This document shows positions 51,525 to 59,502 of a stretch of DNA of 64,000 bases, piece by piece; position 1 is the first letter of the stretch, and each line of letters starts with the position of its first letter. The position numbers were made by a program, and so were the translations under genes. The notes beneath the pieces are model-generated. The model was not told the origin of the DNA and ran no database searches. It saw only the letters and a program-made list of their open reading frames with translations. The DNA is from Pseudomonas sp. TH43 (GTDB lineage: Bacteria; Pseudomonadota; Gammaproteobacteria; Pseudomonadales; Pseudomonadaceae): contig NZ_JAEKFI010000002.1 in assembly GCF_016650635.1 (NCBI RefSeq), positions 434,001-498,000 of the forward strand. Direction: 5' to 3'.

Positions 51525-52230
51525 GCTGCTGCAACCAGCCATTCAAATCGCGCAGTTCGGCCGCACTGATGCTGTGGCCGACGCGGGGATAAGCGTGGAA
51601 TTGCGGCTTGTAATCGAGCTTTTGCAGTAACGCATTGGCCTCGGTGCCGTCGTGATACGGCACACGATCATCGGCCGTACCGTGGCCGATGAAGATGCTC
51701 AGTGGCAGCGGTTGCTGCTCCGCCTTCAACTCGGTTTTGAGCACCGGCAGCAAACGTCCGCTCAACGCCGCAATACCACCTACCGCTGCGGGCGGTCGCA
51801 GCCCCACTTCGTACGTCATCATCGCGCCTTGGCTGAAACCGATCAGGTACACCTTGTCCGGGCTGGCGTGATATTTCTTCGCCGCTTGCGCGACAAAGTC
51901 ACGCAGCTTCTGGCCGCTGACCTTCAGATCATCGGTCTCACCGTTGTAGGCACCTTCGCCTTTCTTGCGGAACCATTGGTAGCGCCCTTCGCCCAACGAT
52001 AACGGGGCCTGCACCGACAGGTAGTTGTACTGCGCCGGCAGCTGGAATTTCATGCCAATCAGATCGGCTTCGTTGCTGCCGTAGCCGTGCAGGAAAATCA
52101 CCAACGGCCGCGGATTCGCGTCCGCGTGAACCTGCTCGATGTACTTCAGCGGCAGATCGCTTTGCAGCGAAGTTTGAGCCTGCACGGCGGTGGATGCCAG
52201 CAAGGTCAACAGAGCAAACGCCTTGAACAT
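51514..52230 (-). CDS. Exported carboxylesterase-like hydrolase
   Basis: The 238-residue alpha/beta hydrolase has a signal peptide (about 1-18, ending VQA) and a full triad: S133 in GFSQG, Asp at 187-188 in GTADDRV and H219 in RVGHS. It matches the phospholipase/carboxylesterase group, but the export signal is uncommon for that family. Substrates might be short esters or lysophospholipids. Its end overlaps the convergent gene by 11 bases. Confidence 0.8.
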   Translation of the reverse strand: MFKAFALLTLLASTAVQAQTSLQSDLPLKYIEQVHADANPRPLVIFLHGYGSNEADLIGMKFQLPAQYNYLSVQAPLSLGEGRYQWFRKKGEGAYNGETDDLKVSGQKLRDFVAQAAKKYHASPDKVYLIGFSQGAMMTYEVGLRPPAAVGGIAALSGRLLPVLKTELKAEQQPLPLSIFIGHGTADDRVPYHDGTEANALLQKLDYKPQFHAYPRVGHSISAAELRDLNGWLQQLNP

Positions 52231-52316
52231 AAGCCTTCCTTAACAGAGTGTCGGGTTCGGGGGTGAGCCTAGCATTCTCAGGCAAGGATCCAAATGTGGC
52301 GGTGTTGCTGATGGCC

Positions 52317-52390
52317 TCTTCGCGAGCAAGCTCTGCTCCTGCAAGTTCGGTGTAGCTCTTGCAGGCGTAGAGCTTGCTCGCGATGAGGCC
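52317..52390. repeat. REP-like inverted repeat
   Basis: CTTCGCGAGCAAGCTCTGCT and GTAGAGCTTGCTCGCGATG are mismatched arms of the CGAGCAAGCTT family. It lies before the M14 gene's 3' end. Confidence 0.7.
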
Positions 52391-52398
52391 GAAGACTG

Positions 52399-53511
52399 TC
52401 AGTCGTTAGTCAGTTTCCCGGTGCGAAACGGGACCCGCCCCGCCACTTTTGCCTGCCAGATCCCCGGCTCGGTGTAGCGTCCGCGATCGATCGCAAACAG
52501 CACACCGCTGGTGCCAGCGCGCACGGTGCTGACGCGATCCTGCAGCGGGTCGACCACCTCGAACAGCGCATCGCCCTTCTCCACCCACTCACCGGCATTG
52601 CGCAGGAAGCTCACCACGCCGTGGTGCGGAGCAAACAGGTATTCGGTGCCTTCGAACGGCATGCCTTCACAGCACTCGCCTGGCGCGGCCGGCCATTCGC
52701 CGCTGATGAAACCCTGCTCGGCGAGAAAGCCCAGAATGGCTTCGCAATTGGCCTGTGCCTGATCGACGCGCGTGTCGCCCATGCTGCCCAGTTCCAGCGT
52801 GGTCGCCAGGTTGGCCGGCGGAATCGCCGCCGACGGGAAGGCCTGCGCCAGGCGCAGCCACGGTGTCGAACAGGATTCATCGAACGAGCTGCCACCGGAG
52901 TCTTCGCAGAGCAACGCGACGCCCGCTTGCAAACGTGCCGCCAGCGATTGCCATTGCGGCCAGTGTTGCGGCAGCGCATACAAGTGAATCGCGGCGTCAA
53001 AATCGCAGTGCAGATCGAGCGTGATGTCGGCGTCGCAGGCATGACGCAGCAGCAGACGATGCAGCGCCTCCAGTTGCGAGGCCGGGGCTGGCAAGTCTTC
53101 GAAAACCTGGAGCATCGTTTGGCGGATCAGCGCGACGTTGGCTTCGGCATCCGCGCCCAGGCGCTCACCCACCGACGCCGCCACCGGGGCGCTCAGTTCG
53201 ACGAAAGCGCGATTGAAATTCTTGCCGCTGCCCAGCTCGAAGCGCCCCATGTGCGCGCCCTGCAGATGCTGATCGAGACCGATCGGGTTGGCCACCGGCA
53301 CCAGCTCGATCACGCCATGCAAACGCCCCTGCTGCTCAAGTTCGTTCAGGCGCTGCTTGAGTTCCCACGCGGTGCGCATGCCCGGCAATTCATCGGCGTG
53401 CAGGCTGGCCTGGATGTAAACCTTGCGCGGCCCTGCGCCATAACGGAACACGCTCAGCGAGCGCTCACTGCCGAGATGACTCCATGGCAGGACATGATCA
53501 ATGCGTTGCAT
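52399..53511 (-). CDS. AotO-like M14 (succinylglutamate desuccinylase/aspartoacylase) protein
   Basis: The 370-residue zinc enzyme family member has H38 and E41 in SLHADELPG and a later LDLHCD, the expected zinc ligands, with a catalytic Glu in LELGSMGD. A C-terminal extension holds a biotinyl-lipoyl-like part (GEWVEKGDALFEVVDPL). P. aeruginosa AotO, encoded in the arginine/ornithine transport operon, belongs to this family. ATG 53511 is chosen because an upstream frame runs through a REP. The gene follows a basic amino acid-binding protein. Confidence 0.78.
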   Translation of the reverse strand: MQRIDHVLPWSHLGSERSLSVFRYGAGPRKVYIQASLHADELPGMRTAWELKQRLNELEQQGRLHGVIELVPVANPIGLDQHLQGAHMGRFELGSGKNFNRAFVELSAPVAASVGERLGADAEANVALIRQTMLQVFEDLPAPASQLEALHRLLLRHACDADITLDLHCDFDAAIHLYALPQHWPQWQSLAARLQAGVALLCEDSGGSSFDESCSTPWLRLAQAFPSAAIPPANLATTLELGSMGDTRVDQAQANCEAILGFLAEQGFISGEWPAAPGECCEGMPFEGTEYLFAPHHGVVSFLRNAGEWVEKGDALFEVVDPLQDRVSTVRAGTSGVLFAIDRGRYTEPGIWQAKVAGRVPFRTGKLTND

Positions 53512-53546
53512 GGGAAAACTCCTCAATAGCTGGATCACACAGATCC

Positions 53547-53638
53547 CCTGTAGGAGTGAGCCTGCTCGCGATAGCGGTTTTACATTCAGTACCGATGGCA
53601 TCTGACACTCCGCTATCGCGAGCAGGCTCACTCCTACA
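53547..53638. repeat. REP-type inverted repeat
   Basis: CCTGTAGGAGTGAGCCTGCT plus CGCGATAGC and its complement flank a spacer. It lies between the binding protein and the AotO-like gene. Confidence 0.92.
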
Positions 53639-53662
53639 AGGATCTCGTCACAATTAAAACGC

Positions 53663-53702
53663 AAAAAAAGTGGCCACCGCGTCAACGGGGCCACTTTTTT
53701 TT
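53663..53702 (-). terminator. Terminator of the binding-protein gene
   Basis: On the minus strand AGTGGCC pairs with GGCCACT around a loop and is followed by a T run of about seven. It also has an A run before it, so it could work in both directions. Confidence 0.85.
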
Positions 53703-53710
53703 ACGGCGTA

Positions 53711-54490
53711 TTAATGGCCGTACACGTCAAAGTCGAAGTACTTGTCCTGCACTTGCTTGTACTTGCCGTTGGCGCGGATTTCGGTGATGGCTTTGTTGAA
53801 TTGCTCGGCCAGCGCGGTATCGCCCTTGCGCACAGCAATGCCGGCGCCACCGCCGAAGTACTTGGCGTCTTCGTAGGTCGGGCCAACGAATTCGAAGCCT
53901 TTACCAGCGTCGGTTTTCAGGAAACCGTCGCTGAGGTTGACCGAGTCGGCCAGCATCGCGTCGATGCGCCCGGAGACCATGTCGAGGTTGGCTTCCTGCT
54001 GCGAGCCGTAACGCACCAGTTCGATCCCGGCCGGCACCAGCACTTCGGTCGCGTAGCGGTCATGGGTACTGGCGCGCAACACGCCGACTTTCTTGCCCTT
54101 GAGCTCGGTCAGCGGGTCTTTGACACCGGAACCGGCCTTCATCACGAAACGCGCGGGGGTGTGGTAGTACTTGATGGTGAAATCGACGTTCTTCTTGCGG
54201 TCGTCGGTGATGGTCATCGACGACAGGATCGCGTCGATCTTCTTCACTTTCAGCGCCGGGATCAGGCCATCGAATTCCTGCTCGACCCAGGTACATTTGA
54301 CTTTCATCTGCTCACACAGCGCATCGCCGATATCCACATCGAAACCGGCGAGTTTGCCGTCAGGGGTTTTCATCGAGAATGGCGGGTAACCGGCTTCGAT
54401 ACCGATGCGAATCGGCTTGGCGTCTTCGGCCACAGCGGTCAGGGACAACATCGACAGTGCCAGGGCACCAAACATCACTAGCTTCTTCAT
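53711..54490 (-). CDS. Periplasmic lysine/arginine/ornithine-type binding protein
   Basis: The 259-residue family-3 solute-binding protein has a signal peptide (about 1-21, ending AVA). The mature start is [19 protein letters not shown], with [20 protein letters not shown], the family signature of HisJ/ArgT/AotJ proteins. It should deliver basic amino acids to an ABC transporter, but no permease or ATPase is near. A terminator and a REP separate it from the AotO-like gene. It may act with a transporter elsewhere. Confidence 0.85.
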   Translation of the reverse strand: MKKLVMFGALALSMLSLTAVAEDAKPIRIGIEAGYPPFSMKTPDGKLAGFDVDIGDALCEQMKVKCTWVEQEFDGLIPALKVKKIDAILSSMTITDDRKKNVDFTIKYYHTPARFVMKAGSGVKDPLTELKGKKVGVLRASTHDRYATEVLVPAGIELVRYGSQQEANLDMVSGRIDAMLADSVNLSDGFLKTDAGKGFEFVGPTYEDAKYFGGGAGIAVRKGDTALAEQFNKAITEIRANGKYKQVQDKYFDFDVYGH

Positions 54491-54724
54491 TTATTACTCC
54501 TGTGTGCGGAGGCTTTTATTGGCAGCTTTCGATTCAGCGTTCGGTCATGGCCATTTAGCGGCAAATACCGAAGTGGCCGGCAGTCTATGGCGGCGCGCAC
54601 AGGGTAAATTGTGTTGATGCGACAAATACTTACAGAAAATCGGCGAGCCGATTGACCGAGGTCAAAGGCTGCGCCGTCGTGGTGCAAAGGCTGTAGGACA
54701 AGCCCTCAAACAGCACAGAAATCC
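54491..54724. other. Binding-protein upstream region
   Basis: No gene is seen in these 234 bases. They should hold the promoter of the minus-strand binding protein. Confidence 0.35.
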
Positions 54725-54808
54725 CCTGTAGGACGCTGCCGAAGGCTGCGATCTTTTGATCCTGATTCTAAAAAAATCAAAAGATCGCATCCTTCGGCAG
54801 CTCCTACA
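54725..54808. repeat. REP-type inverted repeat (GCTGCCG family)
   Basis: CTGTAGGACGCTGCCGAAGG and an imperfect complement ending CTCCTACA flank GCGATC/GATCGC. One extra C breaks the left arm. Confidence 0.88.
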
Positions 54809-54814
54809 CAGGCA

Positions 54815-55243
54815 TTAGCATTCGCAGGCAATGGGGGTTTTGGCCGCTGTCGCCACGCTCAGTTGAAAGCCTTCATCCAGCCAACCGGTCACGCCGCCGA
54901 TCATCTCTTTGACCGGGTAACCCTGCGCCGCCAATTTCACCGCAGCCTTGTTCGCGCCGTTGCAGTGCGGCCCGGCGCAATAGACCACGAACAGCGTGGT
55001 TTTCGGGTAGCTGGTCAGTTGCTCTGCCGTCAGAGACCGCGTCGGGATATTAATCGCGCCCGGCACGTGGCCGCGTTCGAAAGCCAGCGGCCCGCGCACG
55101 TCGACCAGGACAAAATCGACCTCACCGGCTTCTTGGCTACTGAAGACGTCGGAACAATCGGTTTCGAAGGTCAGACGATTGCTGAAATGCATCAAGGCGA
55201 TGGCCGAAGGCGCGGCAGGAATTTCGCGAACCAGGCTGGTCAT
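54815..55243 (-). CDS. Rhodanese-domain protein
   Basis: The 142-residue single-domain rhodanese has its active Cys at C89 in VVYCAGPHCNGA, with a second Cys, C94, in the loop. The DVRGPLAFERGHVPGAINIP segment is characteristic. It transfers sulfane sulfur, possibly to cyanide or a thiol, but the real acceptor is unknown. The tail ACEC holds two more cysteines. GGAG lies 8 bases before ATG 55243. It is divergent from a GlxA-type regulator that may control it. Confidence 0.82.
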   Translation of the reverse strand: MTSLVREIPAAPSAIALMHFSNRLTFETDCSDVFSSQEAGEVDFVLVDVRGPLAFERGHVPGAINIPTRSLTAEQLTSYPKTTLFVVYCAGPHCNGANKAAVKLAAQGYPVKEMIGGVTGWLDEGFQLSVATAAKTPIACEC

Positions 55244-55343
55244 GGGTGTTGCTCCTACGTCGGTTGGGTATGAACAGACTTTATCCAGCCACGGTGAATC
55301 GCTACAGTGGCGCACAAGACACTCACCGGGAATTTTCCGCCAA

Positions 55344-56318
55344 ATGCCGACATCACCAGGTCTGGTCGCGATTCTGGTCTACGACGGCCTCTGCACATTC
55401 GAGTTCGGCATTGCCGTGGAGATCTTCGGCCTGGCGCGGCCCGAATTCGATTTCCCGTGGTACGAGCACGCCATTGCCGCAGTCGACCCAGGCCCGATGC
55501 GCGCCTTGGGCGGGATTCAGGTGTTGGCCGATGGCGGGCTGGACCTGTTGGCCGAGGCCCGCACCATCATCATTCCCGGCTGGCGCGATCGAAATGCTGC
55601 AGTACCTGCTGCACTGATCGAAGCGCTACGGCAGGCCCACGCCCGAGGCGCGCGGCTGTTGTCGATCTGCTCCGGAGTCTTTGTGCTGGCCGCCAGTGGT
55701 TTGCTCGACGGGCATCGCGCCACGACGCACTGGCGATACACCACAGAACTGGCGCAGCGTTTTCCGGCCATCGAAGTCGACCCCGATGTGCTTTACGTCG
55801 ACGCGGGTCAGTTGATTACCTCAGCGGGCAGCGCCGCCGGGATTGATGCGTGCCTGCATCTGGTGGCGCGAGACTTCGGTACGCAAGTGGCCAACGCCGT
55901 GGCACGGCGTCTGGTGATGTCGCCACAACGCACCGGTGGTCAGGCGCAGTTCATTCCGACGCCGGTCAGCCCGACACCGCGCAACGATCTGTCACGGGTC
56001 ATGCAATGGGCCCGCGAGCGCCTGCATGAACCATTGGAAGTGCGTGATCTGGCCAGTGAAGCGGCGATGAGCGAGCGCACCTTTTTGCGGCGCTTTACCG
56101 AGGCCAATGGCCAATCACCCAAGACGTGGCTGCAACATGAGCGACTGGCACGGGCGCGGGAGTTGCTGGAGAGCACGGCGCACACGACCGAGCAGATAGC
56201 TCAACGCTGTGGGTACCGCTCGGTGGAGAGCTTTCGGGTAGCGTTTCGCACAGTGGTCGGGGTGCCGCCGTCGGTTTATCGCGAGCGGTTTGGGCGTGAG
56301 GTCAGTGCCGGGTCCTGA
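55344..56318 (+). CDS. GlxA/FtrA-type transcriptional regulator
   Basis: The 324-residue regulator has an N-terminal DJ-1/PfpI-like domain (about 1-190; LLSICSGVFVLAASGLL has the Cys near 110) and a C-terminal AraC-type double HTH (about 215-320; RDLASEAAMSERTFLRRF and TEQIAQRCGYRSVESFRVAF). In several proteobacteria FtrA-like regulators sit next to rhodanese genes. ATG 55344 is used; upstream codons are unlikely. The spacing of 100 bases to the rhodanese suggests shared control. Confidence 0.82.
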   Translation: MPTSPGLVAILVYDGLCTFEFGIAVEIFGLARPEFDFPWYEHAIAAVDPGPMRALGGIQVLADGGLDLLAEARTIIIPGWRDRNAAVPAALIEALRQAHARGARLLSICSGVFVLAASGLLDGHRATTHWRYTTELAQRFPAIEVDPDVLYVDAGQLITSAGSAAGIDACLHLVARDFGTQVANAVARRLVMSPQRTGGQAQFIPTPVSPTPRNDLSRVMQWARERLHEPLEVRDLASEAAMSERTFLRRFTEANGQSPKTWLQHERLARARELLESTAHTTEQIAQRCGYRSVESFRVAFRTVVGVPPSVYRERFGREVSAGS

Positions 56319-56342
56319 GGTTTCTCAAAGGCCAGCGAAAAT

Positions 56343-57098
56343 CTAGGGTTTGCGCAGCAGATAGGTATCCATGATCCAGCCATGTTCAGCCCGCGCGGCC
56401 TTGCGTACCCGCTCGATCTCATCCGCGACATCCTTGAGCTTGCCGCTGAGCAAAATCTCATCCGGCGTACCCAGATAGGCGCCCCAGAAAATCTCGGTGT
56501 CCTGATCGGCCACCGAATGGTAGGAATCTTCAGCATCGAGCATGACCACCAGACTGTCCGCGTCACTCACCTGACCCGCCGCCAAGCGCCGGCCGGTGGT
56601 GATTTCAACGGAGCGGCCAATCGTGTTCAACGGCACTTTGTGCTGCGCCGCCAACGCCTGAACGCTGGTGATGCCAGGGATCACTTCAAACTCGAAGTCA
56701 CACCGGCCTGAAGCCAGAATCGCCTGCAGAATACGAATCGTGCTGTCGTACAACGCCGGGTCACCCCAGACCAGGAAACCACCGCACTGGCCGTCAGACA
56801 ATTCGTCGTTGATCAGCCGTTCGAAGGTGTGTTGCTTGGCGCGGTTGAGGTCGTCGACGCTGGCCGCGTAGTCAACATCGCCGCGCTCGCGCTCGGGGCT
56901 ATGGGCTTCGGCGAAACGGTAGCCGGGATCGGTGATATAGCGCTCACAGATCTCGCGGCGCAGATCGATCAGTTGGTTTTTGCTCTGGCCCTTATCCATC
57001 AGAAAGAACACATCGACCTGATTCAGCGCCTTCACCGCCTGCATCGTGATGTAGTCCGGATTACCGGCACCGATGCCGATCACCAGCAGCTTTTTCAT
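56343..57098 (-). CDS. cobF: Precorrin-6A synthase (deacetylating)
   Basis: The 251-residue SAM-dependent methyltransferase of the aerobic cobalamin pathway has the early glycine-rich VIGIGAGNPDYIT and the later WGDPALYDST, which are family marks. CobF methylates precorrin-5 at C1 and removes acetate. It starts one base inside the stop of the upstream phosphatase-like gene (TGATG), so the two are co-translated. No cobalamin riboswitch was found upstream of the pair. Confidence 0.9.
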   Translation of the reverse strand: MKKLLVIGIGAGNPDYITMQAVKALNQVDVFFLMDKGQSKNQLIDLRREICERYITDPGYRFAEAHSPERERGDVDYAASVDDLNRAKQHTFERLINDELSDGQCGGFLVWGDPALYDSTIRILQAILASGRCDFEFEVIPGITSVQALAAQHKVPLNTIGRSVEITTGRRLAAGQVSDADSLVVMLDAEDSYHSVADQDTEIFWGAYLGTPDEILLSGKLKDVADEIERVRKAARAEHGWIMDTYLLRKP

Positions 57099-57667
57099 CA
57101 GACAGCCTCCTCAATGTCGATGCCGGGCAAGCGTAGCCGCCAGATACCGTTAAAGCGCAAATCGACCATTGCCAGCGGCTCGACATCTATTGCATTGAAT
57201 GCAGCGCCCTGCACCACCTGCATCAGCGCCGCACGCACGATGTAAGGATGAGTGATGGCGACAATATGCCCTGGCGTGGCTTTCAACCCATCGAGCCATG
57301 CCGCCACTCGCTCGCCCAGTTGCACCACCGACTCGCCGCCGGGCGGTGCGGCGTGGGGATCGGCGAGCCACGCTTGCAATGCTTGCGCGTCGCTATTCTG
57401 CAGCTGCTTGAGCGACTGCCCGTGCCAGCGGCCCCAATCACAATCACGCAATGCCGGATCGATCTCGGCATCCGGGCCAAACCACTCAGCGGTCTGCCGT
57501 GTGCGTAACTCGGGGCCGCATAGCAGACGGAACGCGCCATCGAAGCGGTCAGCCAGTGAGTCAGACGCCAAACTCTGATTTTCAACAGGTTCGTTCGTAG
57601 GAAAACGCGACAATTTCTGTGCGACGGTTCGAGCATGGCAAATCAATGTCAAACGGCTGGTTCGCAC
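57098..57667 (-). CDS. Histidine phosphatase-like protein
   Basis: The 189-residue phosphoglycerate mutase/histidine phosphatase fold protein starts at GTG. The usual RHG motif reads CHA here (LICHART): the catalytic His is kept, but the neighbouring Arg is Cys and the Gly is Ala. Other residues (LRTRQTAEWF and ITHP) are present. CobC-type alpha-ribazole phosphatases belong to this fold, and its link to cobF suggests a cobamide role. Activity is uncertain because of the changed motif. Confidence 0.72.
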   Translation of the reverse strand: MRTSRLTLICHARTVAQKLSRFPTNEPVENQSLASDSLADRFDGAFRLLCGPELRTRQTAEWFGPDAEIDPALRDCDWGRWHGQSLKQLQNSDAQALQAWLADPHAAPPGGESVVQLGERVAAWLDGLKATPGHIVAITHPYIVRAALMQVVQGAAFNAIDVEPLAMVDLRFNGIWRLRLPGIDIEEAV

Positions 57668-58000
57668 AAGCAGTCACTCAATGGAAAGGTCTGAAAAATC
57701 CGCAGCACTTGCCGCGTTATTGAACAATTGTCGCGTATCCCGCGGGTTTGCGGGCAATGCATCATTCACGAGGACTCCGCCTGACTTCCGTAAAATCGGC
57801 AAAATCTGACATCACTGTGGGCAATGGACTACAAAGCAGAACGACTACCGTGTAGCCCTTGTTACACGGGCATCTTGCTCCATTTTGGGGCCTTGGCAAA
57901 AGGACAAAAAATTCACTAGACATGTAGCGCCAGTTACATAAATACTGTTTTAACGGATTATGAAGCGAATTCAACACCCCTCCATCCAGCAGGAGCCCGG
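57668..58000. promoter_or_regulatory. Divergent cobF-operon/RpiR control region
   Basis: The 333-base gap holds no gene. A dyad CCGTGTA-N8-TACACGG spans 57848-57869 and could be an operator for the RpiR protein. AT-rich sequence before 58000 is the probable RpiR promoter. No riboswitch is recognised. Confidence 0.4.
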
Positions 58001-58855
58001 ATGCCCCCTCTCAGAGACCTGATCACCGATCCCGGCCTGGATCTTACGCCGTCGGAGCGCAAAGTCGTTCGCGCCTTGCTTGATCAGTACCCGCGCAATG
58101 GCTTGGGGCCGATGGCACGTCTGGCCGAACATGCCGGTGTCAGTGATCCAACCATCGTGCGGCTGGTGAAAAAACTCGGTTTTGGCGGTTATGCCGAATT
58201 CCAGGAAGCGCTGCTCAGCGACATGGACCATCGCCTGCGCTCGCCGCGTACCTTGTTGCAGCCGCGTGCGCATCAAAACAAGGATGACGCCTGGGGCCAT
58301 TATCTGGGCGAGAGCCATCGCCTGCTGGTCGAAACCCAGTCGCTGACCCAGCCGGAAGACGTGCGGATCCTCACCGACTGGCTACTCGACACACGTCACC
58401 AGGTGTACTGCTTCGGCGGACGCTTCAGCAGCCTGATGGCGACTTATCTGCTCAATCATCTGCGCTTGCTGCGCCCCGGTTGCTTTGCCCTGGAAGACAA
58501 CGCGCTGCTGCCCGACCGGCTGTTCGACCTGCAACGCCAGGACGTGGTGCTGGTGTTCGACTATCGCCGCTACCAGACCCAGGCCCTGCGCGTCGCCAGT
58601 GCTGCGAAAAACAATAACGCCCGAGTGGTGCTGTTTACCGACATCTATGCGTCGCCGCTGCGCGAGATGGCTGATCTGATCATCAGCGCCCCGGTGGAAT
58701 CGGCATCACCGTTCGACACCATGGTGCCGGCGCTGGCTCAGGTCGAGGCATTGATCGCCTGCCTGACCTTGCGCGGCCCCGATCTGGCCGATCGCCTGGA
58801 AGGCATCGACGCCCTGCGCAATGACTTCGCCACTCACCTGCTGGAGGATAAATAA
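58001..58855 (+). CDS. MurR/RpiR-family transcriptional regulator
   Basis: The 284-residue protein has an N-terminal HTH_6 domain (about 1-75; MARLAEHAGVSDPTIVRLVKKLGF) and a C-terminal SIS domain (about 115-265), which in this family binds sugar phosphates or other small ligands. AGGAG lies 5 bases before ATG 58001. It leads a run of tightly spaced genes and probably controls them. The ligand is unknown. Confidence 0.85.
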   Translation: MPPLRDLITDPGLDLTPSERKVVRALLDQYPRNGLGPMARLAEHAGVSDPTIVRLVKKLGFGGYAEFQEALLSDMDHRLRSPRTLLQPRAHQNKDDAWGHYLGESHRLLVETQSLTQPEDVRILTDWLLDTRHQVYCFGGRFSSLMATYLLNHLRLLRPGCFALEDNALLPDRLFDLQRQDVVLVFDYRRYQTQALRVASAAKNNNARVVLFTDIYASPLREMADLIISAPVESASPFDTMVPALAQVEALIACLTLRGPDLADRLEGIDALRNDFATHLLEDK

Positions 58856-58857
58856 GG

Positions 58858-59502
58858 ATGTTCAGCCTTCCCCACCGCTCGCCACGGGATCTGCCGTTTG
58901 CCCCCGACCAGACCGCGCTGCTGTTGGTCGACATGCAGCGCGCCTGGCTCGAACCGCAGTTCGACCCACACCTCAATGGCCCGGACGCCGAGTACTTCCT
59001 CGGCCGTGCCCGCGCGCAGGTGGTGCCCAACCAGCAACGCCTGCTCAGCGCCTTTCGCCAGGCGCGGCAAAACGTGCTGCACACGATTATTGAAAGCCTG
59101 ACTGCTGATGGTCGCGATCGCTCGCTCGACCACAAACTGTCAGACATGCACCTGCCCAAGGGCAGCCCGCAGGCACAGATCATCACCGAGCTGGCACCGC
59201 TGGAAAACGAAATCGTCCTGCCGAAAACCTCGTCCGGCGTGTTCAACTCCACCGCCATCGACTACGTGCTGCGCAACCTTGAAACCCGTCACCTGATCAT
59301 CGCCGGCATCGTCACCGACCAGTGCGTAGACATGGCGGTGCGTGACGCTGCCGACCGCGGTTATCTGGTGACCCTGGTCGAAGACGCCTGCGCCACTTAC
59401 AGCGCCGAACGCCATGACGCCTGCCTGAACGCGATCAAGGGTTATTGCTGGATCACCGACACCGCCACCGTGCTCGGCCGTTTGCAGGAGATGCAGCCAT
59501 GA
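58858..59502 (+). CDS. Isochorismatase-like cysteine hydrolase
   Basis: The 214-residue protein has the complete isochorismatase-family triad: D25 in LLVDMQRAW, K123 in LPKTSSG and C156 in TDQCVDMA, so it is an amidase-type hydrolase of the nicotinamidase/ureidosuccinate group. It starts two bases after the RpiR stop and overlaps the next gene by four bases (ATGA). It likely cleaves an amide or urea-like bond in an intermediate of the cluster's pathway. The true substrate is not evident. Confidence 0.82.
   Translation: MFSLPHRSPRDLPFAPDQTALLLVDMQRAWLEPQFDPHLNGPDAEYFLGRARAQVVPNQQRLLSAFRQARQNVLHTIIESLTADGRDRSLDHKLSDMHLPKGSPQAQIITELAPLENEIVLPKTSSGVFNSTAIDYVLRNLETRHLIIAGIVTDQCVDMAVRDAADRGYLVTLVEDACATYSAERHDACLNAIKGYCWITDTATVLGRLQEMQP

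Noticed and set aside
53512..53694. Extension of the AotO-like gene through the REP at 53547
   Set aside because: The extra residues are the translation of a REP that also occurs elsewhere in all frames. ATG 53511 fits the family start.
57668..58000. A cobalamin riboswitch upstream of the cobF pair
   Set aside because: No B12-box or conserved pseudoknot sequence could be found by eye on the minus strand. The only structure is a short dyad.
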